A stretch of 64,000 bases of DNA, taken from NCBI GenBank assembly GCA_950295325.1, contig OX485809.1, positions 26,474,001-26,538,000 of the forward strand, written 5' to 3'. The stretch is from Polytrichum commune. Lineage: Eukaryota > Streptophyta > Polytrichopsida > Polytrichales > Polytrichaceae. Made by a program: the position numbers and the translations under genes. Positions 50,438-62,009 of the stretch are shown here, one piece after another (positions within the stretch are counted from its first letter, which is position 1; every line of letters begins with the position of its first letter). A model generated the notes under the pieces. The model searched no databases, had not been told where the DNA came from, and saw only the letters and a program-made list of their open reading frames with translations.

Positions 50438-53400
50438 ATGGTTATGCGCACTCCGCTGCAAAGGCGAACACCCCTGACAAGCGCTGGTAAGTTTCTACAG
50501 AAGTGTTTTTCATCAAGAGTGTGGTTTGCAAGATCTTCAAGCTCACTGAAGTCTCCTGGTGAGATTCCTCGAGGATTTGATGGACCTTGGTCCACATCCT
50601 GCCTGACCATCCAAGTGGTGTGGAGCCAGCACAGATGGTGCTGAAAATGCCTCTCATCCTTACTACAGCATGCTTTTCTGTACAACTCAATATCATAGCA
50701 AACGACAATATTTGAATGCAGAAGTCAGGAATATGTAACATCACAGTAACTCATTATCTTCAACTGCAGTTCTGATGATATATGTGCAAAAATGGTATGT
50801 CCAGGTTTTGCCTTCATATGACATGTAATAAGCATTGATTGAGCATTGGGTAATTGCTGAATTAGAAGTGCATATGATTTTCTGGTTGAGCTTCAAAGGA
50901 CCATGTCAATGTTTTGTTGAAAAAAGAAATAGAAATAATTATTGTGTATCTCACATCAATATTGTCATGAGATCTCAACAGGTCCTCCAGAGCCTGGGCC
51001 TACCCATGGTGGAATTGAGAAGCCATCTCCAACCAAGAGACCTCGTGCTTATCCAGACCCTGCTGATGATGACAACTTCCTGTCACGCAAAGCTCTTGAG
51101 GTTTACAATGGAGCACGGAAGTATGGAGGTCAACAACCAGGTGCTCTGAAGGCCCTGCAATTTGAGGGTGACCTTAGGAGTCTTGAATTTGATGACGATG
51201 TTGGACAATATGGTCATGGGCCTGGCTATTTACTTGATTGTGAAGACCAATTGGATGATTCTCTCCAGTGCACCTATAAGTGCCGCAATATGGTAAGTAA
51301 AATTTTACTCCATGACAGGACAGCTTGTACGTTGAGGATCAAGTCTGCATATGCACTTGCCTTTAAGGAATGAAGGTGATGGTAACAAAGAGCAGAAGAA
51401 CAGGATAGCATCAATCAAGTATAATCTCTTCTTCAACATGCTGCTCCCATTCCTACAAATCACAGTGGTTGTGGAAGGAAATTCTCAATGACTTCTGGAA
51501 ATTGGAGTAACCTATATGCCAGATCTGGTAACTGCAGTCTCTGGTGTTTATGTCTGGATGGAGTGTTAATAATGATGTTACATGCATTGGTCGGTGTAAG
51601 ATAAAGGCTTGCAAGATCGTAATGCATCACTGTTTGATGTATGATCAATGGTTTAATCGGTCAAGTGCCATATAGGCTCTAGATTGTTCTGACCTTTCAA
51701 GGAATTTCAGGTGCAAGCAGAAGTTCTGGAAACATTGGATAAGAGAGAGAAGCAGGTGGTTGAGCTGGAGAGTGCCCTCAAAAATCTTAACTCTAGGTTA
51801 GCAGCTGCAGGTATGTGCTGTAAGAACTCATGTTATATAGATATATCTTATATTGGAAACCACTGTAATAAAATCAATTTGATCTGAACAATATGTACCA
51901 TTTGAATGTTTCATTGCCAGTTGTTCTTGTGGATTATGTTATTGCATCTACATAAAAATTGCATACATTGTAGGATCTCACCTAATTTAGCTGGTTGTTT
52001 TCATCAATGGAAGTCTATCATTGTAGGACTGAAAGATTTGAGGAAATTAAATGATAGCCATGATAGATTTCTACTGTCTCCAACAACATATGCAAATATC
52101 AGCAATTCTGGGTTCTTGTGAATACCAGAGGCACATGAGATGCAGTTATTACAAGGTCAAAAATCACTGGATCAAGTTGTGGCAGCTTCGAGTGGTCGTG
52201 AGGCATCCTTGCATGCACATCGCATGCATGATAGTGAGAGGAATGATCAGATGCTTCGGACACAGCTCAAACGGTGCCATGAACTTCAGGTCAAAATCAT
52301 TCTTGTGTGTAATCTGTTTGGAATGAGCATAGAATGAGAATGCAATTTCTAAGTATGTAGGAAGCTGAGCAAATGTCTGGACTATTGACTCCAGATAGAG
52401 ATGTTCTTCTTTACAGAGTTCTGCTATCATATTTTAAAGCTGTAGGATGCCCAGAATCCCAGATGTAATTCCGCTCTTAGTCATATTCTTTTTTGTTACC
52501 CAGACATACTATGAGGATACCTGGTTGATGTATAACACTATGAATTGAACTCATATGCTTTGCTGCAAATTTCAAGCTTTCAATTTATGTTTGTCGCATT
52601 CTGTTTGAATTAAGGAGCTGAGTTCAGCAAAAGGCCCTAGGTTTCTTTCCACTATACATCATAAGTTCTGGACATTAACGAGTGATTGTCATTGCAGGCA
52701 AAGCTGCAGGAAGAGATGCGGCTAAAGGCAGAGGCAGAGGCAACTGCTAGGGAGGCAGAGGCACGAGTGATGGACATAGAAGATGAGAAGCAAAAGATGC
52801 AAGAAGCTTCAGCCAAGGAGATTATGCAGCTAAACCGAGAACTAGGGAGGTTACGAAGGGATAGTGACTACACTTTAAGGAGAATGAAGGCTGAGGTGAG
52901 TTTGCCTGTTGGTTACATCTGAAAGTTGCCACTATGTACATGTTTATGGTGACATGTTCTGGCTGTGGATGCAGGCTATGGAAGTTTCAATCTGTGGAGG
53001 CTCCTAAAGTCAGTATTAGAAAGTGGGCAAATATACGTTCACGATGCCTTAGATGCAAAACATTTCTGCATCTGGATAGAATTTCATTGCCAAAAGGCTA
53101 CTCTATCCATGTTGTGAAACACTTGCAACATCCCAAAGCCAAATATGGTTCCTCCAGCTCTCAGATTGTGTTTGTGGCGATGTGGTAAATCAGTGCTGAT
53201 CATAAGCAGTTTGTGCTGTAAAGACTTTAGAGGCATAGCTACTTCGGATGATTCTAGAGTTTTAGTATTTTTCTCCCCTTCCATAGAATCACATCTTAAA
53301 ATTTTGTGTTTGTTATTGCAGAGTAACAAGACAATGGACGAGTCTCATTCAGCCACAGAGGAAGTTGAGAGTTTGTTGTTACAATTAGACGAAGAACAGA

Positions 53401-56400
53401 AATTGCGCACCAAGGTTTGTGACCTTCAGTATGTGTTAATTGTACTCATGACAATTACTGGTTTTGACTTCTCCACAAGATAGTTAAGACTAGTTACAAG
53501 TGCAACACCTTCCTTTGATCTTTCTGCAGGACTTCATTTGTGGATGATTCAGCTCTTGCATGAAACCATGAAGAAATCGGATTTGGATTCATAGGATCCT
53601 TTATTGAAATTTGATGATTGGTGAACTGTAGACAGTCGAAGAGAAACAAGAGTTGGAGCACAAGCTTGCTGATGCCTTAAAGCTCCTTGCAACACACAAG
53701 AGTGCTCCTGAAGAGTCGGACACTCTGATCAGACATCTTCAAGGAGAGCTTAGACAGTGTGTAAGCATTGTCAACAGCCATCCTGCATGAGATGCTCATC
53801 TTGTTCTCATGTAGTAATATTTCTTGCTATAGAACTTTAGGGTGTGTATTCTTTACCTCTGGAAAAATCACAGATTTGCCAAAGGATGTTGAAGGAACCT
53901 CAGATGGTTATTTGGTGATGTTTGGTTGTTGTATCTGGTGTATGAAATACCCAACTCAGTAGAGATGAGGGTCAAAATGATTCATGGGTTGGACCTGGAT
54001 TTGATTGGTCCAGTCCGCAGATGTGGCAGAAGCTAGGAAGTTGAAACAAGCTCACATAAATGCAGCCCTTCTGAAGGAGAAGTTAATTGGTGAGAAATCA
54101 CGGGCAGACAGGGCAGAAGCAAGCCTGGCGGGTCTTGCTGATGTGCAGGTGAGAGTTAAAGAAATGGAATCAGAACTTCAATGCTGGTCTGAGGTGGTTG
54201 AGAAAATTCCAGGGGCACAGAGCCGTGATGATATTCTCCCCAAATTTGCTGCACTTCAGAGGTGGGAATCCCAGCCAGTCAACTGCTTAAGGAACCTGTA
54301 TTTCCATCCACAATTCAATGGTTATCCACTTTGGCCAAGTTATCTGTGATCATATCAACTTTGATACATATGAAGAAGTTTTGTTGATTTCATGTCTTGG
54401 CTGACGCTTGACTCTTGCAATGCTGAGTTTTCTTATCTAGAATCTGCACTTGGGGAGCCAGTATCCTTCTCGTGCAGTATCCTTACTGACATCACAGTAC
54501 AGGGAGGCTTTGGCAGCAACAGCCAAAACTGGAGAGCTTAATGCTCAAGTGGCTGAGCTGAAGATAGCTGTTGAAAAGGCAGAAACGCTGAAGAAACAAC
54601 TAGAGGCCCAAGCAGAAACACTGCGTGAAGAGGTTGCAGATGCTACAATGAGTCTGAAGAGGCTTGAACGTAAGGTATGAAGTCATCCAAATCCAATCTT
54701 AACTTGATGCTATGGAGCAAGTATGAGGTGCGGTGGTGTGCAGGCATTGGTGTCACTGTTTGTTAGGTTAGGTTCTTACTAAGTTGCTGTAAACTGTACA
54801 ACCTTGGTCATTGGGGTAGTTTGTTCCTTGTGGAAGGTGAATATTGTATGTGTGGCAAATCTGAAGTGATGCTCTTGAAATGGCGTCTTAGCATACTTCT
54901 CTTTGTGATTGGTATTAACATTGTCTTGTTTCTGACTTGACTGTGTATCAGGTAGGCATCATTAGTGCAGAGAGAGATGGGTTGAAGAGGATTCTAGAGT
55001 CGTATGACAAGGAAGAGGCTGTTATTGCCAGCCACCGAAAGCCTGGTGAGCCCATGGCATCAATATCTTTACCTTCTAATTTCAAGGACCAGCACATAAA
55101 GGTAAAGAAATTCCAAGACTTCTCTCTGGTCTCTGTTGTGTAAAACGTATATCAATAGAAACTAGAATGGTATAGAGTAGGTTTGTCTGGTTTGAATGAT
55201 TTTCTTATTATTGATACTTACTTGATTAATCTGCTATACCATTTTTTTTGGTTTGGTATGAATAAAATTGAATAGGATCTACAATTCTTCCAGACTACAA
55301 ATAGCTGGCATCAATATGTGCAATAAAGATGATGTTCAATATTTTTTTTTCGTACTGAATTTTGATGACTTGTTACCTGATGTTTAAACATTGGAAGGCT
55401 TTTGTGTGAAATTGCATGTCATAGATTGTCCTTGATGTTTAGATGCTTGTGATGAGCTCTTTAGGTCACTGCATTTTCTTTAACCTTAGTGGACAAATAT
55501 GTTCTCAAAGGTGCCAAATTCTGGAAGTTCAAATTTTGAATTATTTGTAATCACACATGAGTGAAATTCAAAACATTATGTGCAATAGGTAAGAAAATGC
55601 ACTGTTTGGAACCACATAGCAACTAATACCACAACAAATGTTGGTCTTTCTTCTGTTTGGAAAAGCTGCTTAGCTGAATTGGGCAATTCAAGGTGGGATC
55701 AGGGTGATGCATATATAAGCAGACATGCCTAACCCAGTTGAGTCTTCCCAAGCTTTAAGGTTGAAGTTGTATTGGGTACTATGTGTTGAGATTAACAATG
55801 TTTTTAAAACTGCTTTAGGAACTTTCATTGGCGCTAACAGATGCTCAACGACATGCAACTGAGCTGGAGGAAGCACTCCTGCAAAGCAATGACAGTAGCA
55901 GAGAAAAACAACAGAAGATTGACAGACTTGCTGAAGAGGTCAATGAAGCATGTGAAAAAGTGAAATCCTTGGAGCGGGAAGGTGATCGAGTTAGAAAAGA
56001 ACTGGCAGGCTTGGAATTAAAGGTATAGCTGATTTCAGTTTTCATGAATACTTTTTTAATTTAACATTGCTAGAGAGGTGTCTGCAATCTGAATCAAAAA
56101 TTGGTTGCTGATGAGAAACTGGAAATGTAGTCACATACAAAACATAACCTTCAGCATGCGAGATAAGCTTTTCTTCACACAGAAGTTCATGATTTTGCAA
56201 ACTCAGTCTTGTTGGTCTTTTAAAAAGATTTCAAACAGATGACATGCTGATGCTTAAAATGCTGCTTCCACTCCTATGTGAACTCTGCTGCTACAATGTG
56301 GACATCACTTAAGTCACAGGAGCTCAAGCTTACAATTTCCAGATTCCAAGACAGATTTGTGTTCATTTGTTTGTCTAGGTTAGTAAGGAATAAATCCAAG

Positions 56401-58736
56401 AAACTAGGATTCCTTGATATACACATCTTTGGAAAGGCTTTTGTCCTCAACTGAGATGATAAGTTAAATCTGGCTAACAGTTTGGAGTGGCTCAACAAAC
56501 TGAGATTCGTAGTTTACTTCTTAGAATCCTGAATCTGCTTCAAAATCAGAGTTGAGATTCTTGGATCAGGTTAGTGAAACATCTGTGGTAAGAAATGTTG
56601 GTGTGGAATGCCTTGCTTGTTATTGCCTACAATAATGGAGGTTTTCTTCTACAGCTGGGAAGGGGCGAATTCAACAGAGCAACTACAAAGGTTCTACATC
56701 TGATTAATAATCTTGAGTCAGGCAAGTGCTTCATGTATGGGCTTTGAACAACAGAAGTTATCTATTATGTAAATGTATTTTAATGACATGTGCTAACCTA
56801 TCCTTCTTATACATGTCATGTCTAATTTCTTTCCTGGGTCACTCATGATGATATTGAACAAGGCTGTAGAGCAGCAGATATTGAACAGGATTTCTCTGAG
56901 ACAACCGCAATTTAACCTTGTTCCTGTGTCCTGTTCAGTATTTCCACCATTTTGTTTTGTCTTGCAAGCATGAAGATTGTTTCTAGGAACAGGAGTGATG
57001 GGTCATTGATGAATGAGGCACTCTATCTTGCTTATCAACTGGAGATCACTATGGAATTTTGTAATGCAGGAGATCACAGTTCCAAGGATGTGCCAGTTAA
57101 TGTAAACAACAAAATCCAGTCCCAAGAGATTGCAGCCTTGACCAAACAAATAACATCATTGGAAAAGCGACAAGATAGGTAAAATTTTCTCACAGTAATT
57201 GATCCTTTAGAGCAAATTTCTCTGTGACTTTCTACTACATCTTCCACTTTCAGGACGAAAATTGTGGTCAGCAGAATAGTAACTTGGTCCATATGTGGCT
57301 GTTCTGGGAGGGAGATTCTTGAATGCCCCTTGTCTATCCTTGAAACGATGTCCCAACATCACCTCCTGCCCTCAAATCCAAACCTCTGTACCGCTCAATT
57401 TTTTTGGTGCATACTCATCTAGTCATCTTCTCTGTAACCTGATCAGGATATCATTGTTTTAGCACTGATATGGCTCTTATCTAATAAGAGTGATAGTGAG
57501 CAATGTGGAGGGCCTTATCATGTATGCAATCGGGAGTCTTTCTGTTGCTGTCATTGTCCTCCCTATTGCTGTTGGGATTGGCTGACAAAGTAGGCATTGG
57601 TATCTGCAGGTATCGACAAATTTTTGCAGATAAGATTTCACTATTCAGGGAGGCATGCTATTTGCTTTTTGGTTACAAAGTAAGGGCAATTTACAATCTC
57701 TTACTACTCACACCCTATCATGTGTCTTCATTGAGTCCTTCCATGGCTCTCTTACTACTTGCACCCTATCATGTGTCTTCATTTCGAGTCATTCCATGGC
57801 TCTCTTACTACTTGCACCCTATCATGTCTCTTCATTTCGAGTCATTCCATGGCTCTCTTACTACTTGCACCCTATCATGGGTCTTCATTTCAAGTCATAC
57901 CAGGCTCGAAGTTCAGGATATCCAAGACTTGGAAGATTATAATGATTTATTTATTTATTATTTATTTATCAATAGCTCTAGATGTACATATTATGTAATA
58001 AGTACATTGGCTTAAAGTTGTCAATTATGTGCAGGTGCAAATGCATGAGGAGAAGGACTCCTCAACGCAAATGCCTGTAACAGTGTTCACACTGCAGTCA
58101 ATCTATGCACAAAGTGATGATGACAAGCTTCTTTTTCAGCTCAACTCAGGCCGCATGGACATGCTGGTGCATAATCAACTCTTTCTAATGTGTTACGGGA
58201 ACTGCGATGTGATGTTTGCAAGTAGCAGCAGTCTATTTGAAATGATGGATGTTTGTATTCCAATTGTGATGACGGTCTGGTGTGCGTGAACGATTCATGC
58301 TTCTCGTTTGCTCTAATTCTCTTGGTATTTTCTCTTGGTAATAGTACCTTCTCTATTTGCTCTAATTCTCTTGGTATTTGGCTGATGCTAAAGCTCTTTG
58401 CAATTTGTGAAAGTGCCAAAGTTCCTCTGTCCTATGTCTTTCCTTCAAGTTCCTGATTTGTGTTTGAGAATTCTGTGGGCTGTAGGCAAATGATTACACA
58501 ACATCTCCAGAGCTTGAACGACAGGTATTCTCCTTTCCCCTCTCAACTGCTCTTGATAATCCTCATTAAACTACTCTTGCCAACCTGTTATTCAGTGGAC
58601 TGTTTGCTATCTATGAATGCTGACTCCTGCACTTGGCCCTGTGCAGGTGAGAACATTTCTCAAGAACTTCAAGTCCATTCCTGCGTTCATGGCCAACCTC
58701 ACCATGGAGCTATTTAACAAGACTACTATAGGTTGA
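50438..58736 (+). CDS. MAD1: Spindle assembly checkpoint protein MAD1
   Basis: Seventeen phase-consistent exons: 50438-50486, 50982-51292, 51711-51810, 52129-52289, 52698-52895, 53322-53414, 53632-53760, 54014-54261, 54503-54674, 54952-55101, 55819-56022, 56655-56721, 57070-57178, 57610-57679, 58035-58166, 58486-58524, 58647-58736; 773 residues (Arabidopsis MAD1 is slightly over 700). The ATG sits in CCACCATGG and opens MVMRTPLQRRTP. Residues ~115-600 are a long heptad-rich coiled coil. TTKVLHLINN (~615-624) is the Mad2-interaction motif. The C-terminal RWD-type head begins near 664: ISLFREACYLLFGYK, FTLQSIYAQSDDDKLLF, SIPAFMANLTMELFN. MAD1 recruits MAD2 to nuclear pores and unattached kinetochores. 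Intron 12 is GC-AG (GCAAGT at 56722); without it the phase fails. Seed-plant proteins have extra residues after the Mad2 motif, so an exon between 56722 and 57069 may be missing here. Confidence 0.93.
57692..57905 (+). repeat. 53 bp tandem repeat inside MAD1 intron 14
   Basis: Four copies of CTCTTACTACTTGCACCCTA TCATGTGTC... with period 53 bp (unit starts at 57747, 57800 and 57853, plus a diverged first copy at ~57694). Because 53 is not a multiple of three and the unit lacks stops, all three frames stay open and give overlapping spurious frames. The repeat begins 13 bp after the exon 14 donor and does not touch splice sites. Confidence 0.85.
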
Positions 58737-60047
58737 ATCATCTCCACTTAAATGTGGAGACTTTTGCCGCTTATGTTCCAGGATTTTCACTCAGAATTTG
58801 GCATCCATGCACCACATACAGTTGGTCCTTGATCAACATTACAGAAATGTGTAGGATATGCATATGAGTATCTCTTGCAAGAACACCTTCCAAATTGGAG
58901 AGGTCATATTCAACATACAAATCAGATATCCGTCCAATTTTCATCTGATGTCATTGATTTGACGTTTTCTATGATTTACTGTTGTGCAACAAAGGTCCTA
59001 CATGTGATTCAACAGGTACACTCTTCTATCTAGTGTTTGGATTCCAATTTTTGTCATTAATATAGTCATCTTGATTTAATGTAGTGCACACTATAGTATA
59101 ACACCCCACATTATTCTACGAAATTGGTTCTACCACACCAAACTATATAACACTCAAAAGGAGGTGTCCTAATAAAGCTATGTTGGCATAACCCATGTAG
59201 ACATGTCCATGGTAGGTGAATATAGGACATGCCTCGTATGAATACAATATTGATATATATATATGTATGGACACCTATTAGTGGTATATGGTTAGATGTG
59301 TAATGCTAAAATGACAGCCACTAAAAAAAATATGACATGACATTTAAATTCATTGGACTAGGTACTCAAAATACAATAATCATTATAGGCTCGACGGTCA
59401 ACATGATTGGAAGTCCTATTATGAGTGCTTGATAAAGATCCTTGTGCTCATTTTATGGTTGCGATAGAGGCCCCAAATTATGCTCGCAATGGTTGTCATA
59501 GGAGGTGCTCGTTTTGGGATTCATACAATTAGAATACCTTAGAGGTATAATGAAATAAGTGACCCATGTAAGCATATCCATAATTGGGTGTTGTTCATAT
59601 GATCATTTAATGTGCACAAGAATCATCACATAATCTAGGTTCAATAATGTGTGTCATAATGTGTGTATTGTAATGTGTGACCCCAATTATTTTGTATGAG
59701 AATGCAATTTTGTCATTTGAATACGATGTACCCCTACATAACCTTAATTTGATTAGGACACTTATTGACCTTCATATTGACGGCCTTGAATGTCCATTCC
59801 AAAGTGGGATGGGAGAAGTTGATGTGGAAATGAAAGGTAAGGACAATGATGCAATTAAATACTCCGTTAGTATTGACCTCCCCATTTTCTAAACTAATAA
59901 GTGCCCATCTAAAAGGGTTTAGGGTTTAGATTTTAGGGTTTAAAGATACCCTCCCTAGACACTGAATGTGAAGTTGGTCTGTTGGAAATCCAGTAATAAA
60001 CATTCAATATGTTGTTTGGACATTATAGAACATAATGACTTTGCTTG
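58737..60047. other. 3' flank of MAD1 and spacer
   Basis: The first few hundred bases probably hold the MAD1 3' UTR. The rest is AT-rich. A short degenerate telomere-like run, GGGTTTAGGGTTTAG, occurs at about 59918-59942. No gene recognised. Confidence 0.45.
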
Positions 60048-60083
60048 GTAAAGTATTACATTCTCATTAAATAACTATAGCAC

Positions 60084-60494
60084 TACACTAAATATGATAT
60101 TTAGTGTTTGATACAACAAATACGAACGCATACACTAAATGTCAATAACCCTATGAAAGTAAGTAGCATTAAATGTATATTGAATTTAAACTCAAACACT
60201 AAATACCAACTATAGTAATATGTGGAAGTTACATGTTTGAATTTAGTGTTAGTAAGGAGCTTGTAAAAATAAATGTCATCGACTTTGGCAAATGAGAAAT
60301 CAACAAGTAGGAAGGTGGGGTGCCATCCCAAAAATTGCAAGTTTAGTAAAATCCAAGAAGGGAGGTGACAAAATGGAAGGTAGGGGCACATTTATGTCTA
60401 ACACCAATTATAAAGGAATGGAAATTAGTGTTGAGCATGGTAGGGTGGTAACAACATTAAATATATTCAAACACTAAATATCATATTTAGTGTA
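60084..60494. mobile_element. MITE with palindromic terminal inverted repeats
   Basis: The ends 60084-60111 and 60467-60494 are perfect inverted copies. Each contains CACTAAATATGATATTTAGT(G), which is itself a perfect palindrome around one G. TA at both outer edges fits a TA target duplication as in Stowaway/mariner-type MITEs. Inside, the motif ACTAAAT or its complement recurs at about 60132, 60196, 60240 and 60424. The 411 bp element is noncoding and lies between two other dispersed repeats. Confidence 0.82.
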
Positions 60495-60770
60495 CTTAGC
60501 GCATGATCATTAGCGATCTAAATCATGTATGTAGCCATTTTCCTCATAAATAGTGGAATTCAAACACATACATATAATTCATTGCCGAAATGAATTATAG
60601 CTTGTGCTCTTTAAATACATGTAGGGCCCCCAATTCATGTTGACTAATTGGTCTAGCATGGTTAGTATATTCTGAATGTATAGTCCACTCTTTTTTAAAC
60701 ACATGTCTTAGATCCACACCTAACTATACACCACAAAAATACATGTGTCCACTTTATTGTTGTGATCGAT
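60495..60770 (+). repeat. Second single copy of the ~300 bp repeat family
   Basis: Holds CTAAATCATGTATGTAGCCA, TTTTCCTCATAA, CATACATATAATTCATT, TAAATACATGTAGGGCCCC, ATGTTGACTAATTGG and ATGGTTAG in the same order as 28.8 kb and the 12.35-13.29 kb array. Its left edge abuts the palindromic MITE. Confidence 0.7.
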
Positions 60771-61113
60771 TTAGGCACATCTACCTTAGTACAAGATGAT
60801 CAACAAATCCATCTTCCTTATTAATTTAGAATATCTTCTCGACACATTATTATTGAAGTGAAGATTCCTTTGCTTGAACTTTGATCATATACTTGTCTAC
60901 AAAAATTGTCATTCAATTGATGTAGAACCATGTGGAATACAAATATGTAGGCCTTATGCAGTCACTCTTTTTAACTTTACACATATATTTGAGTGGTATA
61001 TGATAAGGCTTGTAGTTAAGGGCCACTTCTCACACAAGCGAATGGCCATGGCCATGTAATTATGAGGCATTTGATTCTCATCCAAAGGCGTACCACTGAC
61101 ATTAATTGCCAGA

Positions 61114-61148
61114 ATTTGGGTTTAGGGTTTAGGGTTTAGGGTTTAGGG
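61114..61148 (+). repeat. Interstitial telomere-type repeat (TTTAGGG)
   Basis: Four perfect TTTAGGG units at 61121-61148, preceded by a degenerate TTTGGG. This is the Arabidopsis-type plant telomere sequence, too short and internal to be a chromosome end here. Confidence 0.9.
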
Positions 61149-61266
61149 TCCTACATTGGGTGCCCACCCATGCCCATGGGTTTTGGATGGGCATGGGTGC
61201 GATATTATTGTTCATGGGTAGGCATGGCTGCAATATCATTGTTCATGGGTGGGCATGGGTTAGAAG
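61149..61266 (+). repeat. CCCATGCCCAC minisatellite, copy B
   Basis: Begins CCTACATTGGGTGCCCACCC, passes CCCATGGGTTTTGGATGGGC and repeats ATTATTGTTCATGGGTGGGC-like units. It is the inverted counterpart of 22376-22690, with the same starting sequence and internal order. Confidence 0.8.
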
Positions 61267-61391
61267 AGATTCATGACAATGGGGCTGAGATCGTAGTTGT
61301 TAGCAACTTCAACGCACGTATTGAATTTGAGTTTAGTATATATGAGACATACAAGGTCACCGATCTCGAAAAAAATGAGATCATTGCAGCG
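61264..61391 (+). other. Coding-like exon fragment of unknown origin
   Basis: A 128 bp open stretch bounded by TTAG on the left and a good donor GCG|GTGAGC on the right reads EEIHDNGAEIVVVSNF and continues with EFSIYETYKVTDLEK. It looks like a real exon but no family was recognised with confidence; a faint likeness to RPA-type OB folds cannot be tested here. The hAT terminus begins within its donor sequence, so this may be an older captured exon into which the hAT inserted. Confidence 0.35.
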
Positions 61392-61627
61392 GTGAGCAGG
61401 GTTGTCTATTGTGTCGTGACGGAGGCTAATCTCGGCATAATGTCGTGCCGTCACGACACGTATCCGTCACGACATAATGCCAGATGCTGTCTTTATCCTG
61501 ACGGACTTGAATTTAACCGAATTTTGTATGTAATTACATTACCCCATTTCGGACACGTAGGATGTAAGATGTCCACATGTGATTGCATGTCAGCAAAGTA
61601 GAGGTAAAGTGGGGAAAAAATTACTAG

Positions 61628-61745
61628 CGCCCGTCTGCCCCCGTTCCCCCCCCCCCGTCCGCCCCCGTTCCCAACCCCCGTCCGTCCCCGTTCCCCCCCC
61701 CCCCCCCCCCGTCCGCCCCCTTTCCCCCCCCCATCCGCCCCCGTT
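61628..61745 (-). repeat. C-rich imperfect repeat within the hAT 5' region
   Basis: Units like CCCCCGTCCGCCCCCGTT repeat about six times with long C runs. The minus strand is G-rich and could form quadruplexes. It lies between the terminal repeat and the transposase, where the promoter would be. Length is prone to sequencing and slippage error. Confidence 0.75.
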
Positions 61746-62009
61746 AGATTCGTAGTCCTCCTCCATGAGTACTATAAATTGAGGGTTCAAAGTGCCATTT
61801 TTGCCTCCATTGTCATAGTGTGTCTCAAGACTTTTGATTCTCTTCTAAGGAGTGAGGATTGAATGCGTGAGACCCGATTGCAGAGGATACTTTGTCCACT
61901 CTAGTGACTGTGAATTAGGGTTGCCCTTGTGGCACTCTTCAATAGGACCTAGTATGCGATCAAAGTTACTTGCTCTACCTTGTTTGTATTTGCAGGTTTT
62001 GTTGAAGTC

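Noticed and set aside
61114-61148. Chromosome end marked by TTTAGGG repeats
   Set aside because: Only about four perfect units, with genes and transposons on both sides, so it is interstitial.
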